This document shows positions 49,502 through 63,890 of a stretch of DNA of 64,000 nucleotides, in pieces (position 1 is the stretch's first letter; each line of letters begins with the position of its first letter). This DNA is from Manis javanica. Its lineage: Eukaryota; Chordata; Mammalia; Pholidota; Manidae. The notes beneath the pieces are model-generated. The model ran no database searches and was not told the DNA's origin. It saw only the letters and a program-made list of their open reading frames with translations. The DNA lies in contig NC_133167.1 in the NCBI RefSeq assembly GCF_040802235.1, positions 40,980,001 to 41,044,000 on the forward strand, read 5' to 3'. The translations under genes were made by a program, and so were the position numbers.

Positions 49502-49940
49502 CTGCATGAAGGGGACTTAGTTTTTTCCCCCAGAAGTTAATTTTATTTTTAGACACCCCCTTAGCATAAGTGCTGCCATTTCAAGGATCCTACCTCAGCC
49601 AATCGGAGCTTCGGCTCTCTCCTCACCAGTCAGCAAGAAGCCCACCAACCACCCTTAGACCCTGCCAATCAACTAGAGCCACGACCTCTCACCCCACCAA
49701 CTACCCCTAGACCCAGCCAATCGGCCAAGCCCACACCTCTCACCCCACCAACTGCCCCTAGATCCCCAATAAAGCCTTTGTACTTTTGAAACTCGCTCTC
49801 TTTCTCTGCCATCTTGCCACTGCGTTGGTGCAGATGAGAGATTGAGCTCGAGCTAGCTCGAATAAAGGCTCTTTGCTTTTGCATCAGTGTTGGCTCCTTG
49901 GTGGTCTTCTGGGATTCACAACTTTGGGCACAACACTGCA
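49502..49940 (+). mobile_element. Solo LTR of a gammaretrovirus-like (class I) endogenous retrovirus
   Basis: The body 49507-49935 starts TGAAGGGGACTTAG and ends GGGCACAACA; CTGCA flanks it on both sides (49502-49506 and 49936-49940). The U3 carries three roughly 50-bp direct repeats with CCAAT boxes (CAGCCAATCGG). AATAAA occurs at 49768 and again at 49861. U5 includes TTGGTGGTCTTCTGGGATTC. No coding region accompanies it, so this is a recombined solo LTR. It lies in HIBCH sense orientation. Confidence 0.88.
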
Positions 49941-49999
49941 CTTGAGATTGTTCCATGGCAGTGCATGGAGAGGTAGCTGCCTCATTCTTTTTTAAGGTC

Positions 50000-50424
50000 C
50001 CGGAGCATGCAATTTTGTATGAGTAACTATAATTTATTTAACCAGTCTACCACTGATGACATTTAGATTGTTTCCAGTCTCTTGCCATTACAGATGACAC
50101 TACACTAACTCTCCTCGTGTTTATTTCATTTTGCCCATATGTAAATTTATCTGCCTGGTAAATTACTGGAACAAGAATTACGGTGTCAGTGTGTATGTTT
50201 TAAAAAATGTGTTGTCAGATTGTTTTTCCTAAGCTGTGTAGTCGTCTGTGTTCCACCGTATGTCTGTTTCCTGACATTCTAGACATCACAGGGTATCAGA
50301 CTTTTTGATATTTGTCAATTTGATTAAAAAATTCATCTTAGTTATAGTTTTAACTTTTAATTTGAATTAAGAGATGCAGCCTTTTCTGTTTAATAGACTT
50401 TCCTATACCCCTTTTAGGTGAATG
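50000..50424 (-). repeat. Ancient L1-type fragment
   Basis: TTTAACCAGTCTACCACTGA, TTTAGATTGTTTCCAGTCTC and CTTTTTGATATTTGTCAATT are old L1 ORF2-end phrases read backwards. Confidence 0.6.
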
Positions 50425-50627
50425 TAAATTATTTCTATTTTTTTTTTGTCTATCTTTTTTTTTCTTTTTTTGAGAGGGCATCTCATATTTATTGATCAAA
50501 TGGTTGTTAACAACAATAAAATTCTGTATGGGGGGGTCAATGCTCAGTGCACAATCATTAATCCATCTCAAGCCTAATTCTCGTCAGTCTCCAATCTTCT
50601 GAAGCATAATAAATTATTTCTATTTTT
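50425..50627 (-). mobile_element. Short L1 insertion carrying only the extra 3' module end
   Basis: TAAATTATTTCTATTTTT flanks it at 50425-50442 and 50610-50627. The 167-bp body is the terminal part of the young L1 extra 3' module (compare 39657-39790) plus poly(A). It has no ORF sequence. Confidence 0.92.
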
Positions 50628-51087
50628 ATCTGATAATGAATTTAATAAAAATTAAACCCAACATTAAATATGCAACATGAATTTACAATGGACAACTTAA
50701 ACAATGTGTTTAAGTTGTTGCTTAATTCTCAAAGATGTTGCTTAATTCTATCAAATTAGGGACTTTTGAGTTTTATTAGATTTTAGTTAACAAGTGTGCT
50801 GTTTAACTTTAATTGGCATTCTCCAGTTAAATATTTCCAAATTAAACTGATGATTTTATATTGCATGCTATTCCCATGTGAGGTTTAAAGCATTGACCTT
50901 AGATAAAGGAACATATTAAGTATGGTGGTGCTTTAGCCTTGATAGTTGTGTAGAGCAGAGTCTTGGAATATTATAATGTAGTTTAAAACATGTTCCATAC
51001 AGGGTTCTACTAGTGAGTGCGGTGCATTACATGAGCAGTGAGATCTGATGACTAGGTTATGGTGTGTGAGGCTTAAGAAAGCATATA
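50628..51087. other. HIBCH intron 2, nothing recognised
   Basis: AT-rich, with no recognisable element. Confidence 0.5.
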
Positions 51088-51492
51088 GGCAATGTCTCGC
51101 CTGAGGGATTTATCCCCAGGCAAGTTTACTCTGGAATTGGTGAGACCGAATAACAACAATTGAACATGGAGGGTAAAGAGGAGCTCCTCTGGAGCTTTAT
51201 TCTCGCAGAGGCAGGCAGGTCTAGTGCTGTCAGCCCTGCCCCAGCCTCTGTCTCCACTTCTGACTCTGCCCTCACCACCAGCCTCTGCTCTCCTCCCTCC
51301 TGCTCTCTGTCTGGCTCTGCTGCACAGGGGGAACTCTTCTTATCTCAACACAGGCATTAAGGGCTTATCACCAGGGGGTATAAAAGTATGCAGTAGGCTA
51401 AGTATTACATCGTCACATGTACCCAGTGTGTAGATTAGATTAGGATCAATTGAGGATCCTGGCCCTAGAACTTCCATTTTCCTTATAGGCAA
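51088..51492 (-). mobile_element. Solo LTR of an endogenous retrovirus (family A, copy 4)
   Basis: The body 51093-51487 is flanked by GGCAA at 51088-51092 and 51488-51492. On the minus strand it has AAAATGGAAGTTCTAGGGCC, GAATAAAGCTCCAGAGGAGC and an end CCTCAGGCGAGACA, matching the other family A LTRs. The first base pair after the duplication is TA instead of TG, a likely mutation. It lies 635 bp before HIBCH exon 3. Confidence 0.85.
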
Positions 51493-52121
51493 GTTCTTCA
51501 CAACTCTCTGATTTGTAAATCTGTTTGTAATCTGGCCTCAAACTACTTTTTCTGCCTAATTTCCCATCACTCATTTCTTCAGCCTTTCTTCTACTCATGT
51601 TTAACATCTTAATACAGCCAAATATTCATTATTTATGTGTTAGCATGTGCTATTCTCAAGGATTCTTCTTCCCCTTTTCCTTGGCATACATCAAGACCAA
51701 GCTCAAATACCACGTTTTTTTCAAGTTGTCAGTAATTACTATTAAGTCAGAATTATTTGCCCTCACTGTTCCTCTTTGCTTTCCAAGTATTAACATATTG
51801 CTTGGTATACAGTCATAAATTAAAAGATTTCAGAGTATTTCATAGTCCAAGTAATTTTAGGACTGGTTCTATTTTGAGTCAGTTGACCCAGTTCATAAAG
51901 AAATAAAAAAAGATTTAAGAAGTGTATGTAGTTTACTTTGTATTTATCTGTCTACAGAGTCTAAACAGCTTTGAAACCTTTGTCAGATGTACTTCGTTAC
52001 CTATTTGATTAGTTACCAGTAATATTGGGTGAAAGATTTGTATTTGATGTATATATTTTAATGTTGGCTTATGACAAAAACTTAATGAATTTTGTCCTAA
52101 AATTATTCTTTGTTTACACAG

Positions 52122-52262
52122 AGAATGTCCAAGCACATGGATGCTGCAGGAGAAGTACTGTTGGAAAGAAGAGGCTGTGCAGGAGTGATAACACTAAACA
52201 GACCAAAGTTCCTAAATGCACTGACTCTAAATATGATTCGGCAGATATATCCACAGTTAAAG
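52122..52262 (+). CDS. HIBCH: HIBCH coding exon 3 (start of crotonase fold)
   Basis: A 141-nt exon (codons 27-73, phases 0-0) after the acceptor TTTGTTTACACAG. It begins Arg-Met-Ser-Lys-His and ends in Tyr-Pro-Gln-Leu-Lys. It carries the first beta-strand and turn of the enoyl-CoA hydratase/isomerase fold, with the conserved segment [19 protein letters not shown], in which Leu-Asn-Arg-Pro and Asn-Ala-Leu are typical of the superfamily. The donor is AAG|GTTGGT, weaker than the others because position +3 is T. The Met at codon 28 (52125) could serve as an internal start for a protein lacking most of the presequence. The exon length is divisible by three. Confidence 0.96.
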
Positions 52263-52609
52263 GTTGGTAATTTTCTCAAAGCAATTATATGGATCCCTAT
52301 AAAAGTAAGTCAATAGAACACTAGACTCTTTGGGATCAGCAGTAAAGCCCACCAGTTTCTTGAGGTCTTAATGCTTTCGCTCTGTACTATCTTGGAACAA
52401 CCCTAGTAGCGGCAGGGAGTTAATTGCCTCTTGAAGGCAGCCCCTTCAACTTTTATGTAGTTCTAAGTTTCTTATGTTCTCTGACTTTTTGGGGCATGGG
52501 TATATGAATTTAACCTGCTTCCACATGGCAGCTTTTTGGTTTGTAGACAACTGTTCTTGAACCTCTTGGCTAACCATTTCTTAGAGGCCATGAGCTTTTC
52601 TATTCTAAG

Positions 52610-52803
52610 TGAACTCTGTGGTGCAGTAGAAAAGCAAGACTTAAAATCAGACTACTTATCTTTGAAAATTGGATTTCTGTTCATTAACTTGCAGAATGGG
52701 AATGTTAATCTCTGTGTGCTGCATTTACCTCTGCTGTGAAATGGGCATGTTGGTATTTCATAGAATTGTTGTGAAGATGAAGGGAAATAATGTATCTAAT
52801 ATG
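52610..52803 (+). repeat. Diverged MIR SINE
   Basis: CTGTGGTGCAGTAGAAAAGC, AACTTGCAGAATGGGAATGT and GAATTGTTGTGAAGATGAAG follow the MIR order, with many differences. Confidence 0.55.
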
Positions 52804-53275
52804 ATTGGTTCCTTAATTCTTTTTTTTTTCAATTTTTTTAAACTTTTATTTTGTTATCATTAATCTACAATTACGTGAAGAACATTATGTTTACTAGGCT
52901 CTCCCCTATACCAAGTCCCCCCCACAAACCCCATTACAGTCACGGTCTATCAGCATAGTAAGATGTTGTAGAATCACTACTTGTCTTCTCTGTGTTGCAA
53001 AGCCCTCCCCTTTCCCCCACCCCCCACATTATACATGCTAATCATAATACCCCCTTTCTTCTCCCCCCTCCCTTATCCCTCCCTACCCACCCATTCTCTT
53101 CAGTCTCTTTCCCTTTGGTAACTGTTAGTCCATTCTTGGGTTCTGTGATTCTGCTGCTGTTTTGTTCCTTCAGTTTTTCTTTTGTTCTTATACTCCACAG
53201 ATGAGTGAAATCATTTGGTATTTGTCTTTCTCCGCTTGGCTTATTTCACTGAGCATAATTGGTTCCTTAATTCTT
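52804..53275 (-). mobile_element. 5'-truncated L1 with 18-bp target-site duplication
   Basis: ATTGGTTCCTTAATTCTT flanks it at 52804-52821 and 53258-53275. The body is a short-type L1 3'UTR plus the last few ORF2 codons, ending in poly(A) without the extra 3' module. It is inserted in HIBCH intron 3. Confidence 0.92.
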
Positions 53276-53790
53276 AATTTGAGGAGTCTCTTTTCCATTC
53301 TGCTGTGTCTATCTAAGGTACCTTACCATGTGTCATTAAGTGTGATACAGAGAAATAAGCCAGGTGTTCCAGATGAGGGTTGGACCAGAGTTGAAGAAAG
53401 TATAAACTTCCATATTAGAATACCATATTTCTATTAATGTAGTCTAGGATTGTACTAACCTTTTGGACACCTGCCTCTGTCCAGCTATATTTCTTTCTTG
53501 TGCATTTGTAGTTTTATTCTCAAGTATAATTTATAGAGCCATTGTTAATTTTTCTGACTCTGGTTAACTAATATTTTTATTTGGTGTGTTCTAGCCTTTT
53601 GAAATCCTGGTTTTTTATTAGCTGTCTTTACCAATCCCAGATTACTCTAGATTGGATCTTACAAGTGGTTTCAGTCTGTTGTTTATAAATTTGTCAGTAG
53701 GACAGAGCCCTATATCACTATAGTAGAAAGATTATTTCTCTATTTATTAGCAATCTTTGGGTTGGTTTATTCAGTAGATTTATAAGCTTA

Positions 53791-53988
53791 TGTCACATAA
53801 TTTTTTTATTATGGTATCATTGATATACAGTCTTATGAAAGTTTCACATGAGCAACATGGTGGTTACAGCAATCACCCATATTATCAAGCCCCCCGCCAT
53901 TATAGTCACTGTCCATCAGTTTAGTAAGAGGCTATAGAGTCACTACTTGCCTTCTCCATGCTATACTGCCTTCCCTGTGTCACATAAT
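53791..53988 (-). mobile_element. 5'-truncated L1 tail with target-site duplication
   Basis: TGTCACATAAT flanks it at 53791-53801 and 53978-53988. The body matches the 3' end of the decayed full-length L1 at 19351 (TTTCACATGAGCAACATGG), so it belongs to the older subfamily. Confidence 0.88.
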
Positions 53989-54174
53989 ACTTTTAAGCCT
54001 ATATTTTTTCACCTTGGTCTCAGTGTTGTCATGGAAAGATTTCAGATGTAATTATGAAATTTGGATCACAAAATGTACACACCTAGCAATTTTTTTGAAA
54101 TAGCCTCTAATCTGTGTCAGGAGAGAAAATGAAGTTGGAATCCATTCTTCTAGACATGCTTTATAAAGCTTATG

Positions 54175-54265
54175 TTTTATATATATTCATATCTATACAC
54201 ACATGTGTATGTATGTATATATGTATGTACATATGGATATAGCTGAATGAGTTTGTATGTATTAT
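54175..54265. repeat. TA/TG-rich simple repeat
   Basis: An imperfect TATG/TATA microsatellite just upstream of HIBCH exon 4. Confidence 0.8.
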
Positions 54266-54298
54266 ATGCTTATACCAACTTCTTTTACATTTGCATAG

Positions 54299-57019
<2,721 letters not shown>

Positions 57020-58978
57020 GAACATCCAAATTAATAGGAAAGAACTAAAATTGTTACTATCTGCAGATGACACTATACAATATATAGAGAACCCTAAAGA
57101 CTCCACCAAAAAACTATTAGAGTTAATAAATTAATGCAGTAAACTTGCAGGATACAAAGTCAATGTGCAGAAATCTGTTACATTTCTACATATAAATAAC
57201 TTAAAGAGTGAAATTAGGAAAATGATCCCATTTACAATTGCACCAGAAAGAATAAAATACACAGGAATAAATATAACCAAAGAAGTAAAAGACCTGTACT
57301 CTGAAAACCGTAAGACAGTGATGAAAGAAATTTAAGAAGACACGAATAAATGAAAGCGATCCCATGCTCATGAATAGGAAGAATTAATATTAAAATGGTC
57401 ATACTGCCCAAAGTAATCTACAGATTCAGTACAATTCCCATTAAAATACCAATGATATTTTTCACTGAACAAGAGCAACTGATCCTAAATTTGTATGGAA
57501 CCACATAAGACCCTGAATAGCCAAAGCAATCGAGAAAGTAGAACAAACCTAAAGGTATGCTTCCTGATTTCGAACTATCCTTTAAAGCTTCAGTAATCTA
57601 AACAGCATGGTATTGGTACGAAAATAGCCACATAGATGAATGGAGCAGAATAAAGAGCCCAGAAATAAACCCACACTTATATGGGCAATTAATATGACAA
57701 AAGAGGCAAGAATATGCAGTGGGGAAAAGATAGTCTTTTCAATAAATTGTGTTGGAAAAACTAGACAGTGACATGCAAAAGAATGAAACTGGATCATTGT
57801 CTTATTCTATACACAAACTAGAAATGGATTAAAGACCTAAATATAAGACACAAAACCAGAAAAATCATAGAAGAAAACAAACTTCTGTGCAGTAAACTTT
57901 CGAATAATAGCATTAGTAATTTTTTTCTGGATGTATCTCCCCAGGCAGGGGAAACAACAAAAATAAATGTGGGACTAGCTCAAAAAAAAAAAAAAAAAGC
58001 TTCTGCACAGCAAAAGAAACCACCAGCAAAACAAAAAGCCAACCTGCTGAATGTGAGAATGTATTTGCAAATGGTATATCATCCAACAGGGGTTAATATA
58101 CAAAATATATAAAGAACTCATACAACTCAAAACCAAAATCACAAACAATCTGATTAAAAAATGGGTAGAGGATCTACATAGATGGTCAAGAAACACGTGA
58201 AAAGATGCTCAACATCACTAATCATCAGGGAAATGAAAGTCAACAGACACAGCAAGATATTCCCTCACATCAGTCAGAGTGGCTAATATCAACAATACAG
58301 TAAATAATAAATGTTAGCAAGGATATGGAGAAAAGGGAACCCTCCTACATTGTTGGTAGGGGTGTAAGTTGGTGCAGCCATTATGGAAAGCAGGTTTCTC
58401 AAAAAACTAAAAATAGAAATACCATATAACCCAGCAATTCCACTTCTGAGAATTTACCTGAAGAAAACAAAGTCACTAACTTGACAAAAGACATGCTCTA
58501 TGTGTATTATAGTTTTAATTACAAAAGCCAAGATATGGAGGCAACTGAAGTGTCTGTCAATAGATGAATGGATAAAGAAGATATACTTATATACAATGGA
58601 ATACTACTCAGCCATAAAGGAGGATGAAATCTTACCATTTGAGACAACATGGATGAACCTAGAGTGTATTATGCCAAGTGAAATAAGTCAGACAGAGAAA
58701 GACAAATACCGTATAACCTTACTTATATGTGGAACCTAACACACAAAACAAATGAACAAACAACAAAACAAATAGGCTCCTAAACAGAACAAACTCGTGA
58801 TTGCCATAGAGGAGAAGGGATTGAGGGGTGGGTGAAATAAGGGGAAAAAAATTAGAATGTTTGAAATCTTGATCAGGGTGATGGTTACATAAGTGTATAT
58901 ATACACGTCCAACTACATCAAGCTTTACACTAAGATTTGTGCATTTTGTTGTATGCAGTACAATTAAAAGAGAAAAAA
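57020..58978 (+). repeat. 5'-truncated, decayed L1 (RT domain to 3' end)
   Basis: Sense L1 starting inside the RT domain: an Ala-Asp-Asp motif near 57065 is followed by IENPKDSTKKLLELIN-like coding, then the ORF2 C-terminus (SIDEWIKK and TMEYYSAIKEDEILPFETT near 58560-58650) and a 3'UTR ending near 58975 in an A-rich tail. Multiple stops. It occupies intron 4 and ends about 135 bp before exon 5. Confidence 0.88.
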
Positions 58979-59114
58979 GTAATTTTGCCCTGAAGTTTTG
59001 GCATTGGACTATAGATCTGGGTTTAAATATAAGATGTCTGGCATGAACAATTCATAACGTTAACACACCACTTCTCTTTTAAGTTGTAATCCTTTTTTTT
59101 TTTTTTTTTGATAG

Positions 59115-59195
59115 CCGTCTCAGAAGCTGGAAAGGCAAACAAGAAGATAGTTCAAGATTTCTTCAGAGAAGAATATATGCTGAACAATGCTGTTG
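59115..59195 (+). CDS. HIBCH: HIBCH coding exon 5
   Basis: An 81-nt exon (completes codon 102, ends with the first base of codon 129) after an acceptor with a pyrimidine tract of about 18 consecutive T, then GATAG. The donor is G|GTATGT. It encodes Val-Ser-Glu-Ala through [12 protein letters not shown]. The second Glu of REEY is residue 121, which in the human enzyme is an annotated substrate-binding residue. The N-terminal half of the exon differs more from human than its neighbours do, while [12 protein letters not shown] is conserved. Both ends are phase 1 and the length is a multiple of three, so skipping it would keep the frame while deleting 27 residues. A sense L1 fragment ends about 135 bp upstream. 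Confidence 0.95.
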
Positions 59196-59279
59196 GTATG
59201 TGTGCTCTGCTGAGATCTTTGAAAATGGAATAAAAAAATAAAGTGCACAGTATGAATTGTTAAAAACATAATCAGTATT

Positions 59280-61000
59280 CTTATTTTTATATTTTTAAGC
59301 CAAAATATAGTTGATAGGCAATATTATATTGGTTTCAGGTGTACAGCATAGTGATTTGACAATTATATACATGTTTACCATGATAAGTCAAGTTACTATC
59401 AACATAGAAAGATATTATAATATTATTGACTGTATTCCCTATGCTGTACTTTCATCCCCATGACTTATTCATTTTATAATTGGATGTTTGTACCTCTTTC
59501 ACCTATTTCACCCATCCCACTACCACCCTCCCCTATGACAACCACCAGTTTGTACGTAATATAATAAATGCTTACGTACCTACCAGTCCAGAATGAACAT
59601 CAATTATTTTATTGGATGTTTTAGACCTTACATAAAATATAATACTACAAGTTTTCAAATTATAGTTCAGTCCACTTTGTTGCTTTCCTCAGTGCTGTTA
59701 CTTTCTGTCCCCAGAAGCAACCATTGTCATTAATGTTTAGTGTATCCTACTGGGTCATACTCTTTATTTTACTATATATTTATTTCTGAACAGAAAGTGT
59801 TACATTGTGTTTTGAGAATTTACATAAATACTGTTTCTGTATATACCATCTTATAACTACTTTTTAGTAACATGGAATGTAACTATTCTGTAATATTTAT
59901 TATTATGAATGTACTCCACATTACTTGTCTATATTAATGGATATGTTAGACTTGAACATTTTTACTGAAACACATAGTTGCACTCATATATCCCCTCTCA
60001 GTGCCCATGTGCAGAAGTTTCTCTAGAATAGTAGAAGCAGAATGGATGGGTCATAAAGTTTATACACTTCCAGTTTGTTTTCATATTCTTTAAAGTATAA
60101 GACTGTTTTCTACATCACTTTCTATCATTTTTCTAATTATTAAACTTGGAAAGTTTAATATCTTATGGCTTTAATTTGTATTTCATTGAACATGTGAGGT
60201 GGAAGACATTTCTTATATTAATCACTTAGATTTTCTTTTCAGTTTCATCCTTTGTCTTTTCTGTTGGATTCTTTGTCTTTTTCTCACTGATTTTGTAGGT
60301 CCTTATGTATTCTGGATTCTTTGCTTTTATAGATTACACATATTACCAGTAACTTCTTTCAGCCTACTACTGAAAGTTATCTTGTAGTATATATAACTTT
60401 TTATTTTTTGAAATATAGCATAACATTCTTTTCCTTTTTGATTCCTGCTTTTTTGCATTAATTAAGAATAACACTGAGGTTATTAAAGTGTTCTCTTATT
60501 TTCTTTCAATAGTTTGAATACTTAGTTTCTTTATACTCTTAAGTCTTTAATGTACTTGAAGTTTTTTTGCATGTGACATCATCTTTTGCTTTCTAGCTAT
60601 AAAGCCAGATTTTGCAATGCCTTTTTTGAAAAGTCCATGCCTTCTTCAATGATTTTAATACCTCTGTCATATATTAAATTCTTATTTATGGCAAAATCTA
60701 CTTTTGGGCTATTTGTACTTATGATGAAGCTATAATGTCAAAGTTTTTATAGCTTCAACATTTATCTCTATCTGTTAGGAAAGTTGCCTTGTTTTCTTTT
60801 AGAATTGTGTTGGCTACTGTTGGACTTTTGATCTCCCATATGAATTTTAGAATTATTTTGTCTGATTCCACAGAAGATTTCTTATTATAATGACAATGAC
60901 TTATAGTTTGGGGTGAACTGACATCTTTAATACTGAGTCTTCCCATCTGAATGTGGCATGTCTTTGTTTATTCATGTAGACTTCAAAAACAACAATTATA
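59280..61000 (-). repeat. Ancient L1/HAL1-type sequence
   Basis: 59285-59550 is an old L1 3' end in reverse (TTTCAGGTGTACAGCATAGT; TTATTGACTGTATTCCCTAT). 59560-61000 reads as a much older L1/HAL1 body in reverse (TAACATGGAATGTAACTATT; TTTTAGAATTGTGTTGGCTA). Limits are approximate and all frames are broken. Confidence 0.65.
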
Positions 61001-61429
61001 TCTATAGCTGAAGTGTGTCTTGTGCATGCATATGTATCTCCATCCCAAACAATAGAGAAGGTTTTTCCATAGTTTCTAGAGAATTGCAGCTCAAAATTGA
61101 GGGCTGTGGAAATCTTTGTGAATATGAAATTAGAATTGTACTTGGTGGCTCATTTGGCAAATTGGGAGTATTTACAGGATTGGTAGATGGATCAAAACTG
61201 CAGTTTTATATTAGTATTTGTTAAGGAAGGAATATTGGCAGCAAGTTGTAACAGGCTCAGTGATTTATGTTTCTGTTAGTTTTGGGTACCTCCCCCTCTC
61301 AGAGGAAAAACAAAAAAGGGGAAGAAACAGAGGGAAAGTTTACATAACTTTTGAGCTGGAAGGGACTTCTCAGGCCATGTATTAAATCTTGTAAGTTAAT
61401 AGATGAGGAAACTTATCTGTATATTGAAT

Positions 61430-61590
61430 ATGTGATACACATGTGTAATATGCATGTATACATATCACTTGAATATATATATGTATAAATCTATATATAC
61501 TTAATGGCAGTATATATGTTGAGTTGAATATGGCAGTGTGTATATATATATAGAGTCGCTATCACACACACACACAAAACCACTATATAT
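61430..61590. repeat. TA and CA microsatellite cluster
   Basis: Alternating TATA/TGTA runs and a short CA run at 61565-61577. Confidence 0.85.
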
Positions 61591-62043
61591 AGAATATAGT
61601 TAAATTGCCAGTTAATGATGAAGCTGAGACTGGCTTCAAACTCCCAGTCCATGCTTTTTCCTATATGTTGCACTTCTATCTGTATCCAGATACTTACTTA
61701 GATGTATAGTAAACAAATTATATTCTTTAAAATACAACTGTGAACATAAATATCAATGACTTACAAGGCCAATCTTAATTATATTTCTCAGTAGCTGAGT
61801 TATATAAGGCTTTCATTTGTTTCAAATTGAAATGATAAGTTATTCAATTATAATAGATGATCAGGATAGTGTATGAATTAATATTTTTAAAAGAGCATAT
61901 TGTATAAGCCATATGTTCAGTCTACTTTGATATTTCTTGCAAAATTTCCTAGGGAAAATACTCAGAGTTCATGTTATATATAATTTTTGGAAAAGTGAAT
62001 GTATATTAAAGATTGTAACTAATTACAGCTCTGTTTCTTTTAG

Positions 62044-62096
62044 ATTCTTGCCAGAAACCATATGTTGCACTTATTCATGGAATTACGATGGGTGGG
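62044..62096 (+). CDS. HIBCH: HIBCH coding exon 6 (last exon in window)
   Basis: A 53-nt exon after CTGTTTCTTTTAG, ending GGTGGG|GTAAGT in phase 0 at codon 146. It encodes (Asp)SCQKPYVALIHGITMGG, the highly conserved crotonase segment leading into the active site. The last Gly corresponds to human residue 146, a substrate-binding position. Codon 129, split over the junction, reads Asp; I recall Gly in the human protein, so this may be a lineage substitution. The next exon, expected to start Gly-Val-Gly-Leu-Ser, is not found between 62097 and 64000 and must lie further right. Confidence 0.95.
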
Positions 62097-63439
62097 GTAA
62101 GTAGATTGTTTTACTCTTATTTTTGACATGTGAGTTATATTAAAAATAAGTTAATTATTATTAAATGGAAGTGAGGTGATGAATGTAATACAATAGAACT
62201 CATTAGAACAAAATCATGTTTGGATTTTGCAGCCTTGCAGGTTTGGGATGTAGTATTTGCTTATAGGACTTTCAGACTATCTCCACACAAAGGAATATGT
62301 TCTTAATTATGTTATATGCTATTTTAGCTTCTTAAATTAGCAAACTTTTTAACCAACAGAACTGGTTGAAACTTTTTTTTCCTTACATAGAGCCCTTTCT
62401 CTACTTATATGTAAACTGCTTCCAACAGCTTCAGAAAAGAAACTGGAATGTTGAGAGTTTTTTTTTTTTAGACTCTGAATAATGGGAATATGGCTGCCTA
62501 AATTGTGTCTGTTGTTCAAAATCTCACCATAGTGAAAATGCTTGAATACTTTATGAAATTCTCTGAATTCCTCTCAGTCTGACAGTTATTTATTTGGTGT
62601 CAATGCTGTTACAAGGAAGTCTTAAATGTCACTTAAATTTGGAGTCTAAAACTCCAAATATCAAGTTGGAGAAAACATGAAATAATTAGAGAAAAAGTGC
62701 TAAGTTGTATGGCGCTGACTATAACAAACACAAGCCTTTAAAGAAGTGAGAGGTCAGAATGGGTTTTCATAGCAAGAAAAGGTCAGATTGGGTAGGTAGT
62801 AGGAGCCCAAAGGGTGAGATTTCCAAGATTCTAGTGTTCAGTGTTTCAGAGATTCAGAATTGGGAATACAAGGAGTCCCCCTCATTTCCTAGTAGAACCA
62901 GAGGTGAAGCCTCTTGGGTGCTGGGAATTGCTTAGATCTTACAAATCATTTGGGGATAATATTCCACTAGCAGCTTTGGTTAGAAAGTAGGGTCAAGGGT
63001 AGTCTCTACCTCTCTGCTTGTTGACAAGTACTAAACGTGAGTTGATTGTGCTTTCTTTGTGAAGGAAGTCTTAACATAGGAAAAATATGAGCTCCTTGGA
63101 AAACTACTGCAGAACAATGGCTAGGAAAATAATTTGAAGCACTGAAAGAAGAGCTGTCCTGTGAATATGCAAGGAACTTGGAAAAATGAAAATAAAAAAA
63201 CAGTGGTCATACTTAAGGACATGCAAAAAAGTGTGTCTCCAATAAAATAGGAAAGACAGCCCATAAGGAGACAAGCTCAGATGAAAGGGCAACAGGTTGG
63301 ACAGAGGAAGAGATAATGTAAGGAAGGATGACTGGAACCTAAAATGCAGTAGCAGAACTGACATCCCTCTTTGAAGGTGATAGATTAGAAGGAGTTGAAT
63401 TTAATTTTACCAAATAATGGATTTATATCTGTGTAGGAC
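62097..63439. other. HIBCH intron 6, no exon found
   Basis: I looked for the next coding exon (expected Gly-Val-Gly-Leu-Ser) and did not find it. No repeat was recognised. Confidence 0.5.
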
Positions 63440-63890
63440 TAACTTGAGAAGCTCTTATCAAAACAAGGTATAGCCAAACATGGGTCTGCTGCTTGATGTG
63501 CACCGAAAGCCAAACACTGCCTTTTGCAAAAGGAAGGAGCTTTATTGTAACACAGCTGAGCAAGGAGATAAGAGCCTCGCTCAAATTCCTCTCTCCACTC
63601 ATCAGCAAGAGAGGCTTTTTAAAGGAGCATGGTGAAGTGGGATTAGTTGAGGATTGGGCAGTTTCTACTCAGGATTCTCCATCCCACAGTGATTTCCAAA
63701 TCCTCTGATTACTGTGATGGCCATGTTTTATGTATTAGGTAATTAGTTTCATACTGATTTGGGACACCTTTTCTCAAAAAGGTTAATGACTGGACAAACA
63801 AATCTGTTCTGTGCATGCTCTAGAGGGCTGGCCTAGTTTCACCTGGATCTACCAAGTTTCTGTGGGAGGAGCTGACAGGGGCTTGGAAGC
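63440..63890 (-). mobile_element. Probable endogenous-retroviral LTR, antisense
   Basis: On the minus strand CTCCTTTAAAAAGCCTCTC gives a TATA-like promoter, and AATAAAGCTCCTTCC follows about 85 bp later as a polyadenylation signal, the usual LTR layout. The ends were not resolved and the family is different from family A. Confidence 0.6.
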
